64,000 bases of DNA from Candidatus Obscuribacterales bacterium (GCA_021732085.1 JAKFVQ010000021.1:186001-250000), one strand, 5' to 3'; positions 1-9,429 are shown, counted from the first letter of the stretch. Numbers and translations are program-made. The notes: generated by a model not told the origin, from the letters alone.

Positions 1-1
1 C

Positions 2-406
2 ATAGGAGGCACGCTTGCAGGAAACGCACTGTCCTTAGCAGCCATCAAAGCCACATTGCAAAACGTTCTCACTGATGATGCTTATGAGAAAACCATCCCT
101 CTGGCAAAACGTTTTACGGATGGAGTGCAACATAATATAGATGAGTTTGCTTTGCCGTGGATAGTAAACCAGCTCGGCTGTCGTGCTGAATATTGGTTCT
201 GTTCGCAGAAACCGAGGAATGGTGCTGAAGCCGCTGCCGCTGCGGACCTCCCACTCGACCGATATATGCATTTAGCAGCGTTGAATCGTGGCGTCTTGCT
301 AACTCCATTCCATAACATGGCGCTGATTTCGCCTGCCACCGCATCCGGTGACATCGATAAACATACAAAAGTCTTTCGGGATAGTGTTGTTAAGCTGCTG
401 CCCTAA
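2..406 (+). CDS. Class III aminotransferase, glutamate-1-semialdehyde aminomutase-like (C-terminal fragment)
   Basis: The frame is open at the left edge, so only the last 134 residues are present. The fragment begins with a glycine-rich turn (GGTLAGNALSLAA) of the type that follows the PLP lysine region in glutamate-1-semialdehyde 2,1-aminomutase and related class III aminotransferases. It ends with a typical small C-terminal domain: GVLLTPFHNMALISPAT, then DIDKHTKVFRDSV. Members of the family use pyridoxal phosphate to move an amino group; the exact substrate cannot be told without the N-terminal two thirds. It is convergent with the next gene, with about 80 bases between them. It could be a GSA-family transaminase of secondary metabolism rather than the HemL of tetrapyrrole synthesis. 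Confidence 0.8.
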   Translation: MGGTLAGNALSLAAIKATLQNVLTDDAYEKTIPLAKRFTDGVQHNIDEFALPWIVNQLGCRAEYWFCSQKPRNGAEAAAAADLPLDRYMHLAALNRGVLLTPFHNMALISPATASGDIDKHTKVFRDSVVKLLP

Positions 407-490
407 CAAGCCTGTTGGAAAAGCCTACAATCCGAAGCTAAGCAGCAATTTCAAAGGCATTTTTCAGAAGTATTGAAATAAGGCTGAGAA

Positions 491-1327
491 TTATTGCTCG
501 GTTCGCCGATTTATTTCTCGGCGAATTTCTTTCGCCTGAACGATCAGGACCAACGCCTTTCCAGCACGCTCGGTTTCTGCTAAATGTTTTGCGTAGGTTT
601 CTTTCAACGCAGCGATAGCTTCTAATTTATCGTGCGCTTCTGTTCTTATCTCTGCGGCTTTCTTAAAGTCCGGATCTTTTTGCGAGGCAGTCCATTCTTC
701 CATTGCTGTCTTGAGTTTGGGATACTCGGCGAGTTCTTTAGGCTCCACGCGGCCTGTACCAGTCGTCATGTACTTGTAGATAGCCTGTTTATGAGCTTTG
801 TTATCAATTCCATAGAACAGAGTAGAAAAATCTTTCGACGCCTTGTCGGCGCGATCAAGCTTTGCTTGTCCATCGAAATGTTCGAGGTCGTCACTCAATC
901 GCTGACGGACTTCCTCACCATTTTGATCGGCATCGGCAATCACGTCGTCCATTTGATTTTCCATAATTGGCGAAAGCATAGGCATGACTTTCTCTGCATC
1001 AATTAGCCCAGCCAATTTCTCTTTATGTCCGTCAGGAAACTTGAGCGTTTCTTGGACGAAGACGTCATCATCTTCTCCTGGTTTCTCGTCGGCTTCTTTT
1101 GATTCTGGTTTTGCTGGCGAGTCAGCCACTTTCACTTCCGTCTCGCCGGATGCTTGGGCTCCCGGATCTACTCGCACTTCTATCTTCGCGACCTGATTCT
1201 TGCTTGCATCTGGACCAAACAATCCAGCTTCCGCAGCGAAGCGATCGTGCGCAGTCGTTTCTTGAGTTTCGGAATTCTTTTGATCAATCTGATCAATACG
1301 ATCTGCGTTGCCCGAATCTTTAAACAT
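491..1327 (-). CDS. Hypothetical charged helical protein
   Basis: Function not recognised. The 278-residue product is very rich in Asp, Glu and Lys, has no signal peptide or membrane segment, and has a disordered-looking N-terminal third (residues about 1-110) followed by predicted long helices (for example FKKAAEIRTEAHDKLEAIAA near the C-terminus). I chose the ATG at 1327 because GGGGGGAG lies 4 bases upstream; an in-frame ATG at 1345 would add six residues but places that ribosome-binding sequence inside the gene. Its charged, low-complexity N-terminus resembles in style the other uncharacterised proteins of this window (minus-strand genes at 1643, 15941 and 21015), but no shared domain is visible. 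Confidence 0.65.
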   Translation of the reverse strand: MFKDSGNADRIDQIDQKNSETQETTAHDRFAAEAGLFGPDASKNQVAKIEVRVDPGAQASGETEVKVADSPAKPESKEADEKPGEDDDVFVQETLKFPDGHKEKLAGLIDAEKVMPMLSPIMENQMDDVIADADQNGEEVRQRLSDDLEHFDGQAKLDRADKASKDFSTLFYGIDNKAHKQAIYKYMTTGTGRVEPKELAEYPKLKTAMEEWTASQKDPDFKKAAEIRTEAHDKLEAIAALKETYAKHLAETERAGKALVLIVQAKEIRREINRRTEQ

Positions 1328-1642
1328 GAAGCTCCCCCCAATCATGAGTTCAAGATACTCTCGGGGGGTGCCCCTGTCATCGGTGTAATTACGCTAGGCA
1401 TTTGGATGCTGGGACGGCCGGCGTCCCGCCTGCACCGAAAGGCATTGGGTCACTGGGAAACCGACTTCGCACCGGACAATTTGCTATTCGGAATAGAGGT
1501 GGAGTTCCAAATGCCGGCAGGACGCCGGCGGTCCCAACGCAAAGCGGTGCGTCAGATGATTCGGGAGGGCTTGTGCACAGATACTTGTCCGTCCGAAGTT
1601 ACCGGGGACACCTTTCTTACAGGACTGCTGCTGGTTAACGCG
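1328..1642. other. Intergenic space holding an inverted pair of REP-like elements
   Basis: About 315 bases lie between two minus-strand genes. No convincing gene is seen. The space contains two GC-rich palindromic elements in opposite orientation (1411-1436 and 1512-1535), listed separately. A plus-strand reading frame crosses the region but overlaps genes on both sides and shows no protein-like composition. Confidence 0.6.
1411..1535. repeat. Inverted pair of REP-like GC-rich palindromic elements
   Basis: The left copy (1411-1436) reads GGGACGGCCGGCGTCCCGCC, and the right copy (1512-1535) is its approximate reverse complement, ending GGCGGTCCC. The two arms could pair across a spacer of about 75 bases. 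Each copy also contains internal dyad symmetry (GCCGGC). They look like a C-variant of the GGGAGCGC-type elements found at 7719, 26391, 35845, 44432, 56580 and 57906. Confidence 0.6.
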
Positions 1643-2758
1643 TTATTTCTCGTGTTTGGATCTGAGTCCTTTACCGCTTCCCATCAGCTTTCCTTGATGC
1701 CCAGGAATAAAGCCTTCAAAGTCTTGTATGCGCGGTCTTTGAGACGAGCCGCCTTCGCCGTTTGCCAGAGTGGTGTCTTCCGTCCTTGGCGGCTTGTTGC
1801 TGCCACCACCTTCACCAACTACAAGTGTAGTATCCTCAATTCTAGGTGGTTTGTTAGTCCCGCCGGCTTCACCGTTTACCAGGGTCATATCCTCTATTCG
1901 TGGTTGCTTTCTAATTGGCCCAGCCTCATCCATACATTTTGTAGTGATGCCACCTTCTTCCCACTTGCTGGATGTTCCGCCTTCACCATCCATCATGGTT
2001 GTGACGGGTGGCTTTTCGATGATGCCGCCTTCTTCCCATTTATTAGATGTTCCGCCTTCACCATCCACCAGCGTGTTAATTGGAGGCTTTTCGATGATGC
2101 CACCTTCCTCCCACTTTGTGGATGTTCCGCCTTCACCATCCACCAGCGTGTTAATTGGAGGCTTTTCGATTGGACCACCTTCTTCCCACTTTGTGGATGT
2201 TCCACCCTCTTCGAATCGATTGGTTGGGTCGCAGCCGCCCTCACCGCGCATGTCCGTTGGGCGCGGGCTTGGTCCGCCTTCTTCAAATTTGTTGGTCGGT
2301 GCGCCGCCGCCTTCGCCGACCATGTCTGTGGGACGTGGGCTTGGCCCGCCTTCTTCAAATCTGTTGGTGGGTGCACCGCCGCCCTCGCCGACCATATCGG
2401 TAGGTCGAATTACGTCTGGTTTCGGGTTTAAGCCTTCCTCACCCACAGCCTTTGTGGTTCCCAAAATAGGATCCATATCATGGAGTGGATTTTTCCTTTG
2501 TTTATCAAAAGGGGAGACGGTGCCGCATTCACCTGAAGCTGTGCTGCACTCAAGAACGTCAAGGGGCTTAATTTCGATCTGCTCTTGGCTCTCTCTCTGC
2601 ATAACAGTTGACGTGCGCGGGCGCTGTTCCAGCTCTTTTATGAATAGCTGTTTGGCGCTGGACTGAGCTTCTGATAGTAATTTTTCGGTGTGGGAAGGCT
2701 GGGAAATTTCAGCATCCCGTCTGTCTTCGAACTTATCCTGAGCTTTATCTGCTGGCAT
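1643..2758 (-). CDS. Low-complexity protein with three families of tandem amino-acid repeats
   Basis: Function not recognised. Residues 1-115 are charged and non-repetitive. Residues about 118-346 consist of three successive repeat families: about three copies of a 24-residue unit with RPTDMVGEGGGAPTN and FEEGGPSP; about four copies of a 25-residue unit with GEGGTSTKWEEGG and IIEKPPINTLVD; and about four copies of a 19-20-residue unit with PPRIEDTTLVVGEGGG. All units share a G-E-G-G core, so they probably arose from one ancestor. No signal peptide or membrane segment is seen. The repeats are near-identical at the DNA level in places (2040-2190), which suggests recent slippage or unequal crossing over. 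The long plus-strand frame opposite it is a by-product of the repeats. A flexible linker, display or assembly protein is possible but unproven. Confidence 0.65.
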   Translation of the reverse strand: MPADKAQDKFEDRRDAEISQPSHTEKLLSEAQSSAKQLFIKELEQRPRTSTVMQRESQEQIEIKPLDVLECSTASGECGTVSPFDKQRKNPLHDMDPILGTTKAVGEEGLNPKPDVIRPTDMVGEGGGAPTNRFEEGGPSPRPTDMVGEGGGAPTNKFEEGGPSPRPTDMRGEGGCDPTNRFEEGGTSTKWEEGGPIEKPPINTLVDGEGGTSTKWEEGGIIEKPPINTLVDGEGGTSNKWEEGGIIEKPPVTTMMDGEGGTSSKWEEGGITTKCMDEAGPIRKQPRIEDMTLVNGEAGGTNKPPRIEDTTLVVGEGGGSNKPPRTEDTTLANGEGGSSQRPRIQDFEGFIPGHQGKLMGSGKGLRSKHEK

Positions 2759-2995
2759 AGAAATTGGATCCTCATTGGCGTATGAGGATTTATCCGCGCT
2801 GGGCCGAAATTGGAAAGAAATTTGATTCTTTTAGATTAAATGTGCCACCATATGTGGTTGCGTGCAGCGCTTGCTGTGGAATTCGACAGGTGAAAGCTGT
2901 CCGATTCTGTACTTCCGTGTTTAGCTCGCAGTCGCGAATTCGCTAAACTTCTCCCAGTTGCATGTAAACGGAATTCGAAATTCCTGGACAAGGAA

Positions 2996-4327
2996 TCACT
3001 CCTTTCCATTCTCGTAATTTTTCATTGAGGCGGCCCTTAAGTCGAAGCTGCCATTTGAAACAATTTCGTCGCCCTCATTGATACCGCTCACCACTTCGAC
3101 GTGGTCGGCACATTGTGTGCCCAGGCTGACGGGAGTTTCTCGGAAGCGTCCATCCGCCAACGCGACGTATACTACTTTCTCGGCACCAGCATCCTGAATA
3201 GCGGCACGATCAATAACGAGCATTTTGCGGTCCGAAACTATGATCTTCATATTGGCGAACATCTGCGGTTTAAGCAATAAAAATGGATTCACCGCCTCAG
3301 CGCGAACAAGCAATGTGCGCGTATCCTTATCCACTGATTCGGCTATATAGTTCAGGTGACCGGAGAATGTCTTGTCGGGATAGCTTTCACAAGTTAAAAG
3401 TATGGGTTGCTTTAGCTTGACTCTGTGAATATCTTTCTCGTGAATTTGCGCCGAAAGCCAAACAGTTTTGTAATTACCAACGGTAAAAAGGTTTTGCCCT
3501 GCCTGAACCAGCTCGCCGGGATTACATAGCCGTTGCGAGAGTAACCCACGCATTGGTGCGACGATTTCCACAACGGGCTCAATTCTTCGCGTGGCAATTA
3601 TCCTGTCGACCTGCTTTGCTGACACGCCCAGCAATGCCAGCTTTTGTTTCACGGGCTCAGTTACCAGATCCAACTTTTCCTCGAATATGCGCACTAAATT
3701 TGTGCGCTTTTGTTTTTGAGTGGCTATATCTATATTGTTCTTTTCCAAATTCGTTTTGGATGATTCAATTTCGGCGCGAGAGGCAATCTTTTCGTCGAAT
3801 AGAATTTTTGCCCTCTCGTAAGAACTGTTTGAGAGTTTTAGTTGCGCGTTCAGCGACTCAATTTGCGAGTCGATGTCGAGCAATGCTTGTGACAAATCCG
3901 CCTTCACTTGCGCGCGTTGTTGCAGCATGTCGGATTCGATTTGCTCCACATCCTGGCTACGAATTTTAGCCAGCATGCGCCCCTTTTGAACTTCCTCTCC
4001 AACGTTGACTAATACTGAATCAACACTACCTGAAACCAGGCTATTGACTTTAACAACCGTATTCAGATTCTGTGATACTTCACCAGTGGCTTCTACTGTC
4101 ACTGGCACAATTTTTTCTTTGGCACATGTGTATGTGATTTTTGCCAGTTGAATTGCTTTTGGTGACATGCTGACTAATTGACAGTCGCCCATGCTTTCGT
4201 GCAGTGCTGCAGTAGCGTGTGCGCTAGGAGCGACATGGAACTTGCCATGCTTCATGTAGTTGTAATAAACGAATGCCGCCACGATTCCCAGCGCAAGGGC
4301 GATGAGGGCAAGTCTTTTCCTATTCAT
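2996..4327 (-). CDS. RND efflux periplasmic adaptor (CusB/CzcB family)
   Basis: This membrane-fusion protein of 443 residues should bridge the inner-membrane pump encoded next to it and an outer-membrane channel. An N-terminal membrane anchor (residues 5-22, LALIALALGIVAAFVYY) is followed by a lipoyl/barrel-sandwich half (VNSLVSGSVDSVLVNVGEEV, about residues 94-113), a long coiled-coil hairpin (about 120-225), the second lipoyl half (IVAPMRGLLSQRLCNPGELV, about 260-280) and beta-barrel and membrane-proximal domains. The coiled-coil hairpin is longer than in CusB itself. The gene starts inside the end of the pump gene (8-base overlap at 4320-4327), so the two are translated together. A short dyad (2970-2984) lies just past the stop, without a T-tract. 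Confidence 0.9.
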   Translation of the reverse strand: MNRKRLALIALALGIVAAFVYYNYMKHGKFHVAPSAHATAALHESMGDCQLVSMSPKAIQLAKITYTCAKEKIVPVTVEATGEVSQNLNTVVKVNSLVSGSVDSVLVNVGEEVQKGRMLAKIRSQDVEQIESDMLQQRAQVKADLSQALLDIDSQIESLNAQLKLSNSSYERAKILFDEKIASRAEIESSKTNLEKNNIDIATQKQKRTNLVRIFEEKLDLVTEPVKQKLALLGVSAKQVDRIIATRRIEPVVEIVAPMRGLLSQRLCNPGELVQAGQNLFTVGNYKTVWLSAQIHEKDIHRVKLKQPILLTCESYPDKTFSGHLNYIAESVDKDTRTLLVRAEAVNPFLLLKPQMFANMKIIVSDRKMLVIDRAAIQDAGAEKVVYVALADGRFRETPVSLGTQCADHVEVVSGINEGDEIVSNGSFDLRAASMKNYENGKE

Positions 4328-7300
4328 GCATTGCTGGCTCCTGTACGTTGTCTTTCGGCTCCGGTGTCTCCGGTGAAAGGCTGGATGTGATGTTGGATCT
4401 CTGTCTTGACTGCGACCACGCGTATAAAACGGGAAGGAGAAACAAGGTGAGCAGAGTTGCTGGGATTAAGCCGCCTACAATCACGATTGCAAGTGGACGC
4501 TGGCTTTGTGAACCGATTCCAGTTGCAATCGCCGCTGGAACTAAACCGGCTGCGGCAACAATAGTGGCGATGACTACTGGTGGCATCTTTGCCAGTGCGC
4601 CAGAGAATGCCGCTTCGGCTGGTGATGTTAATGTTTTACTGCGAGTGATTATTTCGGACATAATCACGACGCTGTTTTGAATGGACACTCCGAACAAGGC
4701 AATGAAACCAACACCGGCAGATATGCTGAGGTGAGTTCCGGTGAGGTAGAGAGCCACAACTCCGCCCATCGCGGCCAGTGGCACGCACGACATGCAAATA
4801 AGTGCTATTTGGACGGAGCGAAATGCCGCAAATAGAATGACGAAGATCAATAACATGGTACATGGAACGACGATGGCCAGGCGCCCCATTGCCGCTTGGG
4901 CGCGCTCAAACTGGCCTGAGTATACTATTTTGTAACCAGGAGGAATTTCGACTGATTTTGCAACAGCTCGCTGTGCTTCTTTGACAGTCGAGCCTAAATC
5001 CCGTCCGCGAATGTTTGCCTTAACTGCAATTCGCCTTTGATTGGACTCGCGAAGAATAGCACTTGCACCATGAGCTTCTTTAATGGTGGCAAGTTCAGCC
5101 AGAGGAATCGATTGTCCTGTTGGAGTGTAGACCAAGATATCTCCCAACAATTCTGTTTTTGAGCGGTATTTGCTTCCCAATCGCAACACCAGATTGAAAC
5201 GTCTTTCGCCTTCGATAAGTTGAGTGACGACCCTTCCACCAAGGCATGTTTCGACTACATCGAGAATGTCATCCGAGTTGATTCCGTAGCGCGCTGCTTT
5301 TCCTCGATCAATCGAAATTAGCATTTGCGGCTGACCGAGCAACTGGTCCTCTGATACGTCAACCATGCCGGGGACCTTCGCAACAGTTTGGCGAACTTTG
5401 ACTCCAAGATTTGTTAACGTTTGCAGATCCGGTCCGAATATTTTGGCGCCGAACTCGCCTTTCACACCACCGATGGTTTCATCCATGTTGTCTTTGATGT
5501 ATTGCGAAAAGTTGTAGAGGACACCCGGGACTTCCTCATTTAAGTGCTTACTTATGTCCTGCACGAGCAGTTGCTTTTCCGAAAATTCTTTGCGCCATGA
5601 CTCCTGTGGATTGAGATCGATGAGGATTTCGATGTTGCTGTATGGATTGGGATCCGTGCCGTCATCAGGCGAGCCGATCTGGCTGATGACGTTTTTAACT
5701 TCAGGATAGGCTTTAATAATTCGGCGAATTTCGTGAGCGATGCTTACGCATTTCTCTAGCGAAATACTTGTTGGCAATGCTGTGGCACGCAACCAGATGT
5801 TGCCTTCCTCAAGTTCGGGAATGAACTCCGAGCCCAACATCGGGCTGACTGCAAGACCCAAAGAACAGACCAGCACAATGGCGGCCACAAGCTTTTTCTG
5901 ATTGCGCAGCGACCAATCCAGCGACGGTTGATAGATGTTCTGGCAAAGTGAAATTAAAAAGCTAGGTCTGTGGGCCGGCGGTTTCTTTCTATAAACAAGA
6001 AATGCAATCGCCGGAACGAAAAGCATCGTTGCCAGCACGGCGCCAAGCAAGTTGAAATTCATTGTGTAAGCCAGAGGGCGGAATAACTTTCCTTCCACTC
6101 CATCAAAGGTAAGAACTGGAAGGAATGTCAGAATGATTATGACGGTCGAAAAGAGAATTGGTTTGGTGACTTGAAGTGCGGCGTTCGTAATGCACTTCTT
6201 CGTGTCGAGATCGGGCGTGTTGTGTATCTGAACGAGGATGCTTTCGATCATCACAACGGCTGCATCAACCAAGATCCCGAAATCGATTGCTCCGAGTGAA
6301 AGCAGATTGGCCGGCATCTTAAAGATGTTTAGCAGCACAAGCGCGAAGCAGAGCGCGCTAGGTATCACGAGTGCGCAAACAAGAGCTGCGCGCAGTTGAA
6401 ATAAAAAGGCAATCAGCACGAGAAGGACCAGGCCGATTCCTTCCAGGACTGAATGCCCGATCGTATGCATCGTGTTTGTCACCAGTGCCGTGCGGTCGTA
6501 GAGAGGCTCGAGCTGCATTCCTTTGGGGAGGCTCGCAACTATCTGCGGCCAGGCTGCGTTCAAATTGCCGATGGTGAAAGAGGGATTGTTCCCTCGCTGC
6601 ATTAGACAGATTCCTTCAACCGCATCATCGTCACCATTTTTTCCAACCTGCCCTTTGCGAATTCCGTCTGCAACTTGAACTTTGGCTATGTCGGATACTT
6701 TGATTGGAACGCCATTTTTTGTACTGAGAATGATGTTGTTGATGTCGTCCACTGATGTGAGAAGACCGATGCCGCGAACCATGAAATCCTGATTGTTATC
6801 TACGATGAAGCTGCCGCCGGTCGAGCCGTTGGAGCGCGCGATTGCCTGAGTTACTTCGTCGAGTGAAATTCCAACCGACTTCATTTCGTTGGGATCAAGT
6901 TCAATCGAATAAATTTTTGTGGGACCACCGAAACCTGTTGAGTCCACGATGCCGGGAATGGATTTGATTTGCCTGTTAATCAGCCAGTCCTGTACTTCTT
7001 TTCGTTCTCTTGCCGGCCAGCCTTTTCCTTCGATTGTGTAGCGAAATACTTCACCAACAGGTGATGCATTTGCATCGAGCTGTGCTTTGATGCCGTCGGG
7101 TATGTCAGCTTGTGCGAGGCGTTCAAGAACCTGTTGCCTAGCCAGATTTGGTTCTGTGCCATCTTCAAATACGACTGTAATGACGGAGAGTCCGAATATG
7201 GAAACTGATCGCGGTGGTCGTGCGCCGGGGATACCATTTAGTTCTTTCTCTAACGGCAAAGTTACCGAGCGCTCGACCTCCTCGGCAGCCTTTCCATTCA

Positions 7301-7454
7301 CTTGCGTTATAACTCTGACCTGCATGTTTGCTATGTCAGGATACGCCTCAAGCGGAAGATTCTGGTAAGCAAACCAGCCAAGCGTTAGCAAGACGAATAC
7401 AGCGCAGGCAGCAAATATGGGTTTCCCCGTTATTGCGCCAAAAAACGACTTCAT
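4320..7454 (-). CDS. Heavy-metal RND efflux pump (CzcA/CusA family)
   Basis: This proton-driven inner-membrane pump of 1044 residues is the usual length for heavy-metal RND proteins. It has an N-terminal membrane helix (about 13-30), two large periplasmic loops and the twelve-helix core. Transmembrane helix 4 carries D391, D397 and E404 in the pattern DFGILVDAAVVMIE. In this family that pattern is associated with divalent-cation export (Zn, Co, Ni, Cd), whereas Cu/Ag pumps such as CusA lack the first aspartate. Metal choice is therefore inferred as divalent. ATG at 7454 is preceded by GAGG 8 bases upstream. It forms an overlapping operon with the adaptor gene. No outer-membrane channel (TolC/CzcC type) and no metal-responsive regulator lie in the window. 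Confidence 0.93.
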   Translation of the reverse strand: MKSFFGAITGKPIFAACAVFVLLTLGWFAYQNLPLEAYPDIANMQVRVITQVNGKAAEEVERSVTLPLEKELNGIPGARPPRSVSIFGLSVITVVFEDGTEPNLARQQVLERLAQADIPDGIKAQLDANASPVGEVFRYTIEGKGWPARERKEVQDWLINRQIKSIPGIVDSTGFGGPTKIYSIELDPNEMKSVGISLDEVTQAIARSNGSTGGSFIVDNNQDFMVRGIGLLTSVDDINNIILSTKNGVPIKVSDIAKVQVADGIRKGQVGKNGDDDAVEGICLMQRGNNPSFTIGNLNAAWPQIVASLPKGMQLEPLYDRTALVTNTMHTIGHSVLEGIGLVLLVLIAFLFQLRAALVCALVIPSALCFALVLLNIFKMPANLLSLGAIDFGILVDAAVVMIESILVQIHNTPDLDTKKCITNAALQVTKPILFSTVIIILTFLPVLTFDGVEGKLFRPLAYTMNFNLLGAVLATMLFVPAIAFLVYRKKPPAHRPSFLISLCQNIYQPSLDWSLRNQKKLVAAIVLVCSLGLAVSPMLGSEFIPELEEGNIWLRATALPTSISLEKCVSIAHEIRRIIKAYPEVKNVISQIGSPDDGTDPNPYSNIEILIDLNPQESWRKEFSEKQLLVQDISKHLNEEVPGVLYNFSQYIKDNMDETIGGVKGEFGAKIFGPDLQTLTNLGVKVRQTVAKVPGMVDVSEDQLLGQPQMLISIDRGKAARYGINSDDILDVVETCLGGRVVTQLIEGERRFNLVLRLGSKYRSKTELLGDILVYTPTGQSIPLAELATIKEAHGASAILRESNQRRIAVKANIRGRDLGSTVKEAQRAVAKSVEIPPGYKIVYSGQFERAQAAMGRLAIVVPCTMLLIFVILFAAFRSVQIALICMSCVPLAAMGGVVALYLTGTHLSISAGVGFIALFGVSIQNSVVIMSEIITRSKTLTSPAEAAFSGALAKMPPVVIATIVAAAGLVPAAIATGIGSQSQRPLAIVIVGGLIPATLLTLFLLPVLYAWSQSRQRSNITSSLSPETPEPKDNVQEPAMHE

Positions 7455-7718
7455 GATCTGAGCCTCGGGAACGTTGCTCTATATCAGGATTATATTTTGC
7501 AATTGTGTGCAACTTGTGTTCATGTTATTCGACAGTATGACAAAGCTGCTGGGATGTAAACGGTGTGGGCAAATCGTTCTCGGGATTCAGTTTGCGCGGT
7601 GTTGACTGAATGAGATCGAAAGTATCCGCCAAAATGATGAGGGGAAGTACGAATAAAGGAGCAACAATAGATGTGCAGTTCCAAACTTCGATCACTATCC
7701 AAACACTATTGCTGCTGT

Positions 7719-7823
7719 GGGAGAGCAGCTTCCAGCCTGCTTATAAAGAAATTCCTTCTAGCCAAAATGCAAGCGCTTCTGTAAATTCAATCTTTCCAAG
7801 CGGGCTGGAAACCTGCGCTCCCC
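7719..7823. repeat. Inverted pair of REP-like elements
   Basis: The left copy (7719-7742) begins GGGAGAGCAGCTTCCAGCC and ends TGCTT; the right copy (7798-7823) is its near reverse complement (AAGCGGGCTGGAAACCTGCG then CTCCC). The arms could form a stem of about 24 bp around a 55-base loop, like a miniature BIME. It belongs to the same family as the elements at 26391, 35845, 44432, 56580 and 57906. Confidence 0.65.
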
Positions 7824-7968
7824 TAGGACTCAACAATTAAACTAATGGTAGCGCCGATGGTGCCATCACCAGACTGTGCAAGTTCATCACAAACCGAAAA
7901 ATGCCTTTCTATCCGACAATGGGCAGATCAAAGTTAGTAAGCATTAATCTCTTATTTGGGCGGTTTTC

Positions 7969-7998
7969 TTGACGCCTATATATCCAGATGAGTACTAT
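7969..7998 (+). promoter_or_regulatory. Candidate sigma-70-type promoter for the pyrimidine unit
   Basis: TTGACG (7969-7974) is separated by 18 bases from TACTAT (7993-7998), 118 bases upstream of the chosen aminotransferase start. The match is five of six at -35 and four of six at -10. It is a pattern match only. Confidence 0.35.
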
Positions 7999-8115
7999 TT
8001 GTAACTTTAGGTGAAGGGGTACTGAACATGCGCTAGGGTGTGGTATGACACCCTGACGATCAGGACTCCCTTTTGGAAACCGAAGAATCGTACAAAGACT
8101 CAACTGGAGGGGCTT

Positions 8116-9429
8116 GTGGGCAAGACATTGGGACGCGAAGAACTCAAGGCCAAGCGCGATAAATACATGGTTCCGGGGATGAAGCATCTCTATGCCGAAC
8201 CGCCTCACTTTGTCAAAGGTCAAGGTCAGTTTCTGTACGATGACAAAGGCGATGAATACCTCGACATGTTCGCAGGAATCGTCACAGTTTCTGTAGGTCA
8301 TTGCAATCCGAAAGTCTTGGAAGCCACCGTCAAACAGTTGCAAACGCTTCAGCACACCTCGACTGTTTTCATGACCCAGCCGATGGTGGATCTTGCTGAA
8401 AAGCTTGCCGAGATAACACCCGGCAACCTGAGCAAGAGCTACATCACTAATTCGGGTACCGAAGCAAATGAAGCTGCGATCAGCATGGCGCGAATTGCGA
8501 CCGGCCGCCACGAAGTAATCGTTCTCAAACACTCCTATCATGGTCAATCGCACCTTGCCACTTCCCTGACCTCGAACCACAATTACAGACAAGCGACGAT
8601 GCCGGCTTCCGGAATCGCTTTTGCCGAGAATGCATATTGTTATCGCTGTCCCTTCAAGAAGACCCCGGACAATTGCTCGATGGAATGTGCGAAAGACGTC
8701 GAGCGCGTCATCCAGACCCAGACCAGCGGAGCACCAGCTGTGATGATCGCCGAACCGATTCAAGGTGTTGGCGGAGCAATCACACCTCCGGATGGCTATT
8801 TCCAGGCAGTGAAGAAGATCCTCGATAATCACGGGGTTCTCTTCATTTCAGACGAAGTGCAAACCGGTTTCGGTCGCACTGGTAATCATATGTTCGGTAT
8901 CAGCAACTGGGATGTTCAGCCCGACATGATGACCATGGCAAAAGGTCTCGGCAATGGCTTGCCTATCGGCGCATGCATCACCACTCCTGAAATCGCAGAC
9001 AAAGCACAGAAATCAGTGATCAACACCTTCGGTGGCAATCCTGTTTCAAGCGCAACCGGATTGGCTGTCATCAATACCATTATCGAAGAGAACTTGATGG
9101 AAAACGCCAAGCTTGTTGGCGACTATCTCATCGAAGGTTTGAAGGATCTGCAAAAGACTTATCCGATTATGCAAGATATTCGCGGTAAAGGTCTGATGCT
9201 CGGCATCGAAATTGCCGATCCCGAAACGAAAGCTCAAATGCCTGCCGAATGTGCTCGCATCGTTGAAATCGCCAAGGAAAACAAAGTTGTGATTGGAAAG
9301 GGCGGCTTGTGGGGCAACACCATTCGACTCAAGCCACCAATGACGATCACAAAACAAGATGTAGACAGATGCCTCGCGGCTATGAGAAAGGGTCTCGAAG
9401 CCGTTTCCAAAGTAGGTGCCCCTGCCTAA
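8116..9429 (+). CDS. Class III omega-aminotransferase, AGXT2/beta-alanine type
   Basis: This PLP enzyme of 437 residues is expected to transfer the amino group of an omega-amino acid to a 2-oxo acid. In this context the likely substrate is beta-alanine or beta-aminoisobutyrate, giving malonate semialdehyde or its methyl homologue. Visible family features are the glycine-rich phosphate-binding turn NSGTEANEAA, SYHG, the cofactor aspartate in SDEVQTGFGRTG (D246) and the Schiff-base lysine K276 in MAKGLGNGLPIG. The cysteine-containing segment YCYRCPF is typical of the AGXT2-like branch. I chose the GTG at 8116 because GGAGG lies 5 bases upstream; the longer frame from 8038 has no such signal and adds 26 unlike residues. 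It starts a run of five co-directional genes devoted to pyrimidine breakdown. Substrate is inferred from neighbours. Confidence 0.88.
   Translation: MGKTLGREELKAKRDKYMVPGMKHLYAEPPHFVKGQGQFLYDDKGDEYLDMFAGIVTVSVGHCNPKVLEATVKQLQTLQHTSTVFMTQPMVDLAEKLAEITPGNLSKSYITNSGTEANEAAISMARIATGRHEVIVLKHSYHGQSHLATSLTSNHNYRQATMPASGIAFAENAYCYRCPFKKTPDNCSMECAKDVERVIQTQTSGAPAVMIAEPIQGVGGAITPPDGYFQAVKKILDNHGVLFISDEVQTGFGRTGNHMFGISNWDVQPDMMTMAKGLGNGLPIGACITTPEIADKAQKSVINTFGGNPVSSATGLAVINTIIEENLMENAKLVGDYLIEGLKDLQKTYPIMQDIRGKGLMLGIEIADPETKAQMPAECARIVEIAKENKVVIGKGGLWGNTIRLKPPMTITKQDVDRCLAAMRKGLEAVSKVGAPA

Larger units (their letters stand above)
7455..8115. other. Intergenic region between divergent metal-efflux and pyrimidine-catabolism units
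   Basis: About 660 bases should hold the promoters of both divergent units. I see an inverted pair of REP-like elements (7719-7823) and one candidate promoter for the plus-strand unit (7969-7998). No credible gene is present; the short plus-strand frame around 7610-7840 runs straight through the repeats and is not protein-like. Confidence 0.55.

Noticed and set aside
1154..2666. Long plus-strand open frames opposite the repeat gene (425 and 298 codons)
   Set aside because: They arise because the minus-strand repeats are GC-rich and in phase; they overlap genes on both sides and have no ribosome-binding site or recognisable domain.
7610..7840. 76-codon plus-strand frame
   Set aside because: Runs through the inverted REP-like pair; composition is not protein-like and no ribosome-binding site is present.
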